Source of the DNA: Pseudomonas putida
GTDB lineage: Bacteria > Pseudomonadota > Gammaproteobacteria > Pseudomonadales > Pseudomonadaceae
Reading direction: 5' to 3'
DNA length: 64,000 nucleotides
Assembly (NCBI RefSeq): GCF_001636055.1
Contig: NZ_CP011789.1
Span: 2,170,001-2,234,000 of the forward strand
The notes under the pieces were generated by a model. The model had not been told where the DNA came from. It made no database searches and was given only the letters and a program-made list of their open reading frames with translations. The translations under genes were made by a program, and so were the position numbers. Positions 59,717 through 64,000 of the stretch are shown piece by piece (position 1 is the first letter of the stretch; each line of letters starts with the position of its first letter).

Positions 59717-59745
59717 ACTATAGCAGTAATCATTAAGTGCTTCAA
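59717..59745 (-). promoter_or_regulatory. Sigma-70 promoter of rne
   Basis: On the minus strand TTGAAG (59740-59745) and TATAGT (59717-59722) are separated by exactly 17 bp. Transcription would start near 59710, leaving a leader of about 680 nt. The rest of 59032-59716 holds no convincing gene. Confidence 0.75.
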
Positions 59746-59761
59746 TTCCATAAAAAATTGT

Positions 59762-59767
59762 TATGAT
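59762..59767 (+). promoter_or_regulatory. Candidate rluC -10 box
   Basis: TATGAT ends six bases before the rluC ATG, preceded by TTGT. It overlaps the back of the rne promoter on the other strand. With no Shine-Dalgarno before rluC, a leaderless or nearly leaderless mRNA is suggested. Confidence 0.4.
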
Positions 59768-59773
59768 CCAGCA

Positions 59774-60730
59774 ATGACGACCAATAATCCCCCGACTTCC
59801 GGCGTTCAGCTGATCGAAGTCGCGCCGGAACTTGCCGGCCAACGCATCGACAACTTCCTCATCACGGCCCTCAAGGGCGTGCCCAAGACCCTGGTCTATC
59901 GCATCCTGCGCAAGGGTGAGGTGCGGGTGAACAAGGGGCGCATCAAACCCGAATACAAGCTGCAGGCGGGTGACATCGTGCGCGTGCCGCCTGTCCGATT
60001 GCCCGAGCGCGACGAGCCGGCTCCTGTGGCGCAGGGGTTGCTACAGCGGCTGGAGGCGGCGATCGTCTACGAAGACAAGGCGCTGATCGTGATGAACAAG
60101 CCCGCCGGTATTGCCGTGCATGGTGGCAGTGGCCTGAGCTTCGGGGTGATCGAGGCGCTGCGCCAGTTGCGTCCGGATGCCAAGGAGCTCGAATTGGTGC
60201 ACCGGCTGGACCGCGACACCTCGGGCCTGCTGATGATCGCCAAGAAACGCAGCATGCTTCGTCACCTCCACGCAGCGCTGCGTGGCGATGGCGTCGACAA
60301 GCGTTACATGGCGTTGGTGCGTGGGCACTGGCCAACGTCGAAGAAACAGGTCAATGCGCCCTTGCAGAAAAGCAACCTGCGCTCTGGCGAGCGCATGGTC
60401 GAAGTAGACGAAGAGGGCAAGGAAGCGTTGACGCTGTTCCGCGTGCTGCGTCGCTTCGGTGAGTTCGCCACGATGGTCGAGGCGCGTCCGATTACCGGTC
60501 GCACCCACCAGATCCGTGTGCACACGCTCCATGCCGGGCACATGATCGCCGGTGACAGCAAGTACGGCGATGAAGACTTCACCCGCGAAATTCGTGATCT
60601 GGGCGGCAAGCGCCTGTTCCTCCACGCTTATGCGTTGACCGTGCCCCTGCCGGACGGTGGCGAATTGAAGCTCGAGGCGCCGGTGGACGAGATGTGGGCC
60701 AAGACCGTGGAGCGCCTGAGTGCGACCTGA
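59774..60730 (+). CDS. rluC: 23S rRNA pseudouridine synthase RluC
   Basis: A 318-residue enzyme making pseudouridines at positions 955, 2504 and 2580 (E. coli numbering) of 23S rRNA. An N-terminal S4 domain (about 20-75) precedes the catalytic domain with the Asp in [11 protein letters not shown] and the [16 protein letters not shown] end (here [13 protein letters not shown]). The start at 59774 lacks a ribosome site. The divergent rne/rluC arrangement is the same as in E. coli. First gene of an rluC-gph-sppA run. Confidence 0.96.
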   Translation: MTTNNPPTSGVQLIEVAPELAGQRIDNFLITALKGVPKTLVYRILRKGEVRVNKGRIKPEYKLQAGDIVRVPPVRLPERDEPAPVAQGLLQRLEAAIVYEDKALIVMNKPAGIAVHGGSGLSFGVIEALRQLRPDAKELELVHRLDRDTSGLLMIAKKRSMLRHLHAALRGDGVDKRYMALVRGHWPTSKKQVNAPLQKSNLRSGERMVEVDEEGKEALTLFRVLRRFGEFATMVEARPITGRTHQIRVHTLHAGHMIAGDSKYGDEDFTREIRDLGGKRLFLHAYALTVPLPDGGELKLEAPVDEMWAKTVERLSAT

Positions 60731-60736
60731 CCTGTC

Positions 60737-61417
60737 ATGAGCAAACCCTACGAGCTGCTGATCTTCGATTGGGATGGCACACTTGCCGACTCCATCGGAC
60801 GCATCGTCGAAGCGATGAATGCCGCTGCCGAGCGTGCCGGCGAGGCTCCCAGTGCCGACGCTGCGGTCAAGGGCATCATTGGCCTGGCCCTGAGCGAGGC
60901 GATCTCGGTGCTCTATCCGCATCTGGATGCCCGGCAGCTCGAGATTTTTCGCCAGCACTATGCAGATATCTACACGGCGCTGGATCAGCAGCCCTCACCG
61001 CTGTTCGAAGGGGTGGTGGAGTCGCTGGAAGCCTTCCGTAGCGAGGGCTATCGTCTGGCGGTGGCCACCGGCAAGGCGCGTCGTGGGCTCGACCGGGTGC
61101 TCAAGGCCAATGGCTGGGAAGGGTATTTCGATATCACTCGGGCCGCTGATGAAACCCGCGGTAAACCCCATCCGTTGATGCTTGAGGAAATTCTCGCCCA
61201 TTGCCGGGTCGAACCTGGCAGGGCGCTGATGGTCGGAGATTCGGCATTCGATCTGCAGATGGCCAGTAATGCAGGCATGCACTCGGTTGCGGTGGGGTAT
61301 GGTGCGATGTCGCTGCAGGCGCTGAGCGAATTCGGGCCGCAGGTGTGCGTCGAGCATTTTTCACAGTTGCGTGAGTGGCTGGCTGGTCCCGCGCAGCTTC
61401 AACTCCAAGGTAGGTGA
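60737..61417 (+). CDS. HAD-superfamily phosphatase (Gph-like)
   Basis: A 226-residue HAD-IA hydrolase. Motif I is FDWDGTLADS with the nucleophile Asp11 and Asp13, motif II AVATGKARRGL, motif III and IV KPHPLML and MVGDSAFDLQMASNAG. It resembles phosphoglycolate phosphatases, but the substrate is unproven. Six bases after rluC and directly before sppA, so likely in one operon. Confidence 0.92.
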   Translation: MSKPYELLIFDWDGTLADSIGRIVEAMNAAAERAGEAPSADAAVKGIIGLALSEAISVLYPHLDARQLEIFRQHYADIYTALDQQPSPLFEGVVESLEAFRSEGYRLAVATGKARRGLDRVLKANGWEGYFDITRAADETRGKPHPLMLEEILAHCRVEPGRALMVGDSAFDLQMASNAGMHSVAVGYGAMSLQALSEFGPQVCVEHFSQLREWLAGPAQLQLQGR

Positions 61418-61419
61418 GC

Positions 61420-62415
61420 ATGGCTGACGAGTGGAAAGCCCCTGAGTCCGAGGGTGCGGCGCAGGACAAGGAAGAGCGCAAGAGCTGGAAGCTGCTCGAA
61501 AAGACGCTCCTGGCGGGTGTTCAGGAGCAGCGTCGTGCGCGGCGCTGGGGGATCTTCTTCAAGCTGCTGACCTTTCTCTACCTGTTCGGTCTCCTGTTCC
61601 TGTTCTCTCCGCTGATGGATATGGAGAGCACGGCTTCGCGCAGTGCCAATCATACCGCCTTGGTGGAAGTGCGCGGGGTGATCGCCGATCAGGAAGCTGC
61701 CAGCGCCGACAACATCATCAAGAGCCTGCGCGAGGCGTTCAAGGACGCCAAGACCAAGGCTGTGGTGATGCGCATCAACAGTCCGGGCGGCAGCCCGGTG
61801 CAGGCGGGTTACGTATATGACGAGATTCGTCGGCTGCGTGCTGAATATCCGGCAATCAAGCTGTATGCGGTGATCACTGACCTTGGTGCTTCGGGCGCCT
61901 ACTACATCGCCAGTGCGGCGGACGAGATCTACGCCGACAAGGCCAGCCTGGTCGGATCCATTGGTGTGACTGCCGCGGGCTACGGCTTCGTCGGCGCCAT
62001 GGAGAAGCTTGGTGTCGAGCGTCGTGCCTATACCTCTGGTGAGCACAAGGCCTTCCTCGACCCGTTCTCGCCGCAAAAGCCTGAAGAGACAGCGTTCTGG
62101 CAGGGTGTGCTGGATACCACGCACAATCAGTTCATCGCCATGGTGAAGCAGGGGCGAGGTGAGCGTCTGAAGGACAAGGAGCATCCCGAGCTGTTCAGTG
62201 GTTTGATCTGGTCGGGCGAGCAGGCCAAGGCGCTAGGCTTGATCGATGGCCTGGGCAGTGCCAGCTATGTGGCGCGTGACATTGTCGGCGAGAAGGAGTT
62301 GGTGGACTTCACGGTGCAGGAATCGCCGTTCGATCGCTTCTCCAAGCGTATCGGTGCCAGCGTCGCCGAGCGTCTGGCCATGTACATGGGCTTCCAGGGG
62401 CCATCCCTGCGTTGA
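61420..62415 (+). CDS. sppA: Signal peptide peptidase SppA-like S49 protease
   Basis: A 331-residue membrane-anchored serine protease of family S49 that degrades cleaved signal peptides. A single helix (about 42-62) follows a charged N-terminus. The catalytic Ser lies in LGASGAYYIASAADEIYA and the Lys partner region is near the later GSIGV segment. The short form (one S49 domain) is typical of pseudomonads. I prefer ATG 61420; a GTG two codons earlier overlapping the gph-like stop is also possible. Confidence 0.93.
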   Translation: MADEWKAPESEGAAQDKEERKSWKLLEKTLLAGVQEQRRARRWGIFFKLLTFLYLFGLLFLFSPLMDMESTASRSANHTALVEVRGVIADQEAASADNIIKSLREAFKDAKTKAVVMRINSPGGSPVQAGYVYDEIRRLRAEYPAIKLYAVITDLGASGAYYIASAADEIYADKASLVGSIGVTAAGYGFVGAMEKLGVERRAYTSGEHKAFLDPFSPQKPEETAFWQGVLDTTHNQFIAMVKQGRGERLKDKEHPELFSGLIWSGEQAKALGLIDGLGSASYVARDIVGEKELVDFTVQESPFDRFSKRIGASVAERLAMYMGFQGPSLR

Positions 62416-62424
62416 ATCATGAGT

Positions 62425-62447
62425 GGGGCTGCCTGGCAGCCCCGTCT
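62425..62447. terminator. Terminator after sppA
   Basis: GGGGCTGC and GCAGCCCC pair around CTG and are followed by GTCTTT. The T-run is short, so efficiency may be modest. It ends at the stop of the convergent maf gene. Confidence 0.65.
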
Positions 62448-62448
62448 T

Positions 62449-63027
62449 TCAGGGTAGCTGCACACCTTCTGCGTGCAGCATGTCCACCAGGCGAATCAGC
62501 GGGAGCCCGATCAGGCTCGTCGCATCGCAGCCGTGGGTGCTCTGGAACAGTGTCACCCCCAATCCCTCCGCCTTGAAGCTCCCTGCGCAGTCCAGTGGTT
62601 GCTCTGCGTGCACGTAGCGCTCGACCCGTTCGCGGTCCAGTTCGCGCAGGGTTACGGTGAATGGTATGCAGTCGACCTGGCATTGCCCTGTGCTGCTGTT
62701 GAGCAGGGCGAGGCCGGTCAGGAAAGTGACTTGCTGGCCGCTGGCAGCCAGCAATTGCTCGCACGCGCGTTCGAAGGTGTGTGGCTTGCCAAGGATCTGC
62801 TCGCCCAGCACGGCGACCTGGTCCGAGCCGATGATCAGGTGTTGCGAATGGCTGTTCGCCAGGGCTTCGGCTTTTTGTCGGGCCAGGCGGCGAACCAGTT
62901 CGGTGGCCGGCTCCTCGGCATTGCGCCCTTCGTCTATATCGGGGCTTGCCCAGGTGAAAGGCAGGCGCAGGCGCTGGAGCAATTCGCGCCGGTAGGGGGA
63001 GCTTGAAGCAAGCAGCAGGGGAAGCAT
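62449..63027 (-). CDS. Maf-family nucleotide pyrophosphatase (YceF-like)
   Basis: A 192-residue house-cleaning pyrophosphatase of the Maf family, YceF subgroup, which hydrolyses 7-methyl-GTP. Motifs: LASSSPYRRELL, SDQVAVL, and GKPHTFERA. AAGGAG lies nine bases upstream of the ATG. Position next to yceD-rpmF matches yceF in E. coli. Single gene, divergent from yceD. Confidence 0.94.
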   Translation of the reverse strand: MLPLLLASSSPYRRELLQRLRLPFTWASPDIDEGRNAEEPATELVRRLARQKAEALANSHSQHLIIGSDQVAVLGEQILGKPHTFERACEQLLAASGQQVTFLTGLALLNSSTGQCQVDCIPFTVTLRELDRERVERYVHAEQPLDCAGSFKAEGLGVTLFQSTHGCDATSLIGLPLIRLVDMLHAEGVQLP

Positions 63028-63084
63028 GGTAGACTCCTTCGCAATTGAACCGATTCTAACATGCGTGATGCCGCCTAATTTCCT

Positions 63085-63113
63085 TTGACAGGGGCGGGGG
63101 GCATCCCTAGAAT
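63085..63113 (+). promoter_or_regulatory. Sigma-70 promoter of the yceD-rpmF-plsX operon
   Basis: TTGACA (63085-63090) and TAGAAT (63108-63113) are spaced by exactly 17 bp, close to consensus. The predicted start at about 63120 is only a few bases before the yceD ATG at 63123. Confidence 0.85.
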
Positions 63114-63122
63114 GCTGCGCCT

Positions 63123-63650
63123 ATGTTGAATGACCCGATTCCACCTCACGTTGACCCGCGCAAATTAGCCGATCGTGGCGTAACCCTCCAAGGTTCGCTG
63201 CAACTCGCTGATTTGGAAAGACTCTGCGACCCGCTTTCCGATAATGTCGGTACGGTGCAGGCGAAGTTCGATTTTGAGCGAGACGAGCAGCACGTTGTGG
63301 TTATCCACAGCGATCTGAATGTCGAAGTCAAAATGGTTTGCCAGCGTTGTCTTGAGCTGGTCACCCTGCCGATCCACAGCGAATGTACTTATGCCGTGGT
63401 GAAGGAGGGTGCGAATACCCAGTCGTTGCCGAAAGGCTATGACGTGCTGGAACTGGGCGAAGATCCTTTGGATCTGCAGGCGCTGATCGAGGAGGAGCTT
63501 TTGCTCGCCCTCCCCATCGTGCCTGCTCATCATCCGGAAGAATGCCAGCAGCCGGCGGGCGCAGACGAGCCCGAATCGAGCAAGGACGAGGTATCGCGGT
63601 CCAACCCGTTCAGTGTCTTGGCGCAGTTAAAGCGTGACCCAAACGTTTAG
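63123..63650 (+). CDS. yceD: YceD (DUF177) 23S rRNA accumulation protein
   Basis: A 175-residue protein of the DUF177 family, needed for normal 23S rRNA levels in E. coli and plants. Conserved features are the CxxC-like segment VKMVCQRCLELVTLP and the acidic DPLDLQALIEEELLLALPIVPAHH. No Shine-Dalgarno is visible. The gene is 13 bp upstream of rpmF and shares the operon. Confidence 0.94.
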   Translation: MLNDPIPPHVDPRKLADRGVTLQGSLQLADLERLCDPLSDNVGTVQAKFDFERDEQHVVVIHSDLNVEVKMVCQRCLELVTLPIHSECTYAVVKEGANTQSLPKGYDVLELGEDPLDLQALIEEELLLALPIVPAHHPEECQQPAGADEPESSKDEVSRSNPFSVLAQLKRDPNV

Positions 63651-63663
63651 GAGTTAATCAATT

Positions 63664-63846
63664 ATGGCTGTTCAGCAGAACAAAAAATCCCGCTCTGCCC
63701 GTGACATGCGCCGTTCGCACGACGCCCTGTCGGAAAACGCGCTGTCCGTAGAGAAGAGCACCGGTGAAGTACACCTGCGCCACCACGTTTCGCCAGAAGG
63801 CGTATACCGTGGTCGCAAAGTGATCGACAAGGGCGCTGACGAGTAA
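63664..63846 (+). CDS. rpmF: 50S ribosomal protein L32
   Basis: A 60-residue ribosomal protein with the L32 start [20 protein letters not shown] and [15 protein letters not shown]. It lacks the zinc-binding CxxC pairs present in some L32 proteins. AGGAG lies nine bases before the ATG. It sits in the standard yceD-rpmF-plsX order. Confidence 0.98.
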   Translation: MAVQQNKKSRSARDMRRSHDALSENALSVEKSTGEVHLRHHVSPEGVYRGRKVIDKGADE

Positions 63847-63849
63847 TCC

Positions 63850-64000
63850 TTGTCCGCTCAGATCATCGCGATCGACGCAATGGGCGGGGACTTCGGTCCC
63901 CGCAGCATTGTCCAGGCTAGCATTGCCTGCCTTTCGGCTACCCCCTCGCTGCACCTGACCCTCGTCGGTCAACCCTCTCTCCTCGAAGAACTTGTCAGTG
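63850..64000 (+). CDS. plsX: Phosphate acyltransferase PlsX, N-terminal part
   Basis: The first 50 codons of PlsX, which makes acyl-phosphate for phospholipid synthesis. The start is probably TTG at 63850, three bases after the rpmF stop, giving [18 protein letters not shown] with the family's DAMGGD motif. An ATG further on would remove that motif's approach strand. The frame is open to the window end and the C-terminus is outside. Confidence 0.93.
   Translation, partial: MSAQIIAIDAMGGDFGPRSIVQASIACLSATPSLHLTLVGQPSLLEELVS

Noticed and set aside
59233..59751. A 172-codon frame inside the rne leader
   Set aside because: It starts upstream of the predicted rne transcription start, has no ribosome site or family similarity, and is disordered in composition.

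Overview
The window reads as a chromosomal segment of a fluorescent pseudomonad, most likely of the Pseudomonas putida group. The evidence is high GC with strong GC bias at third codon positions, a textbook P. putida-type REP hairpin (29882-29945), a SagS/Gpx/MsrB/AlaA/HtpX/Tpm block, a PA2817-type orphan family, and the lpxK-kdsB-murB // rne // rluC-sppA // yceD-rpmF-plsX housekeeping block in the usual pseudomonad order. I see no phage, insertion sequence, CRISPR array or plasmid signature. Nearly all genes are intact.

Region 1 (1-11623) is the accessory highlight. It encodes a 2384-residue LapA/MapA-like RTX adhesin with an N-terminal retention module and a candidate LapG cleavage site (PAAG, residues 114-117). 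The adhesin has six tandem repeat units of about 244 residues, a von Willebrand A domain and two RTX blocks. Divergent from it lies its dedicated type I secretion operon: TolC-like outer-membrane protein, ABC exporter with a degenerate C39 domain, and membrane-fusion protein cut by the window edge. LapD/LapG are not in the window and would have to act in trans. The shared 479-bp intergenic region holds a LacI/Cra-like palindrome and a helical-phase direct repeat.

Region 2 (11654-26563) holds DUF454 and YecA-type genes, recQ, a MarR regulator, a PlpD-like patatin autotransporter, a SelW-like protein, a DMT exporter, two AraC regulators, an LpxH-like phosphoesterase, an Mpo1-like protein, TrkH, a nitroreductase, and a CpxA-like kinase with its Spy/CpxP-like partner.

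Region 3 (26564-27660) looks like a scar. A CpxR-type box (GTAAA-N6-GTAAA) is followed directly by a YcaQ-family gene lacking about 90 N-terminal codons, and no cpxR-like response regulator is present. From memory, the two flanks are far apart in P. putida KT2440 (PP_45xx and PP_18xx-19xx), so this may be a rearrangement or deletion breakpoint.

Region 4 (27641-48641) contains class II DAHP synthase, deaD behind a long structured leader, tpm, htpX, alaA, msrB-gpx, the SagS hybrid kinase, a DUF815 ATPase coupled to a free methionine-R-sulfoxide reductase, a tRNA-Glu/tRNA-Gly/tRNA-Gly operon, fadE, a GST, an ABC-2 exporter and a DUF2062 membrane protein. Methionine sulfoxide and peroxide repair is a recurring theme here (msrB, gpx, fRMsr).

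Region 5 (48784-64000) is envelope and RNA housekeeping. A tightly overlapping operon comEC / exbB-exbD-lpxK-trm112-kdsB-ptp-murB converges on rne, which carries striking APREER repeats and a 680-nt leader. Then come the divergent rluC-gph-sppA operon, maf, and a yceD-rpmF-plsX operon whose promoter predicts an almost leaderless transcript; plsX runs off the end.
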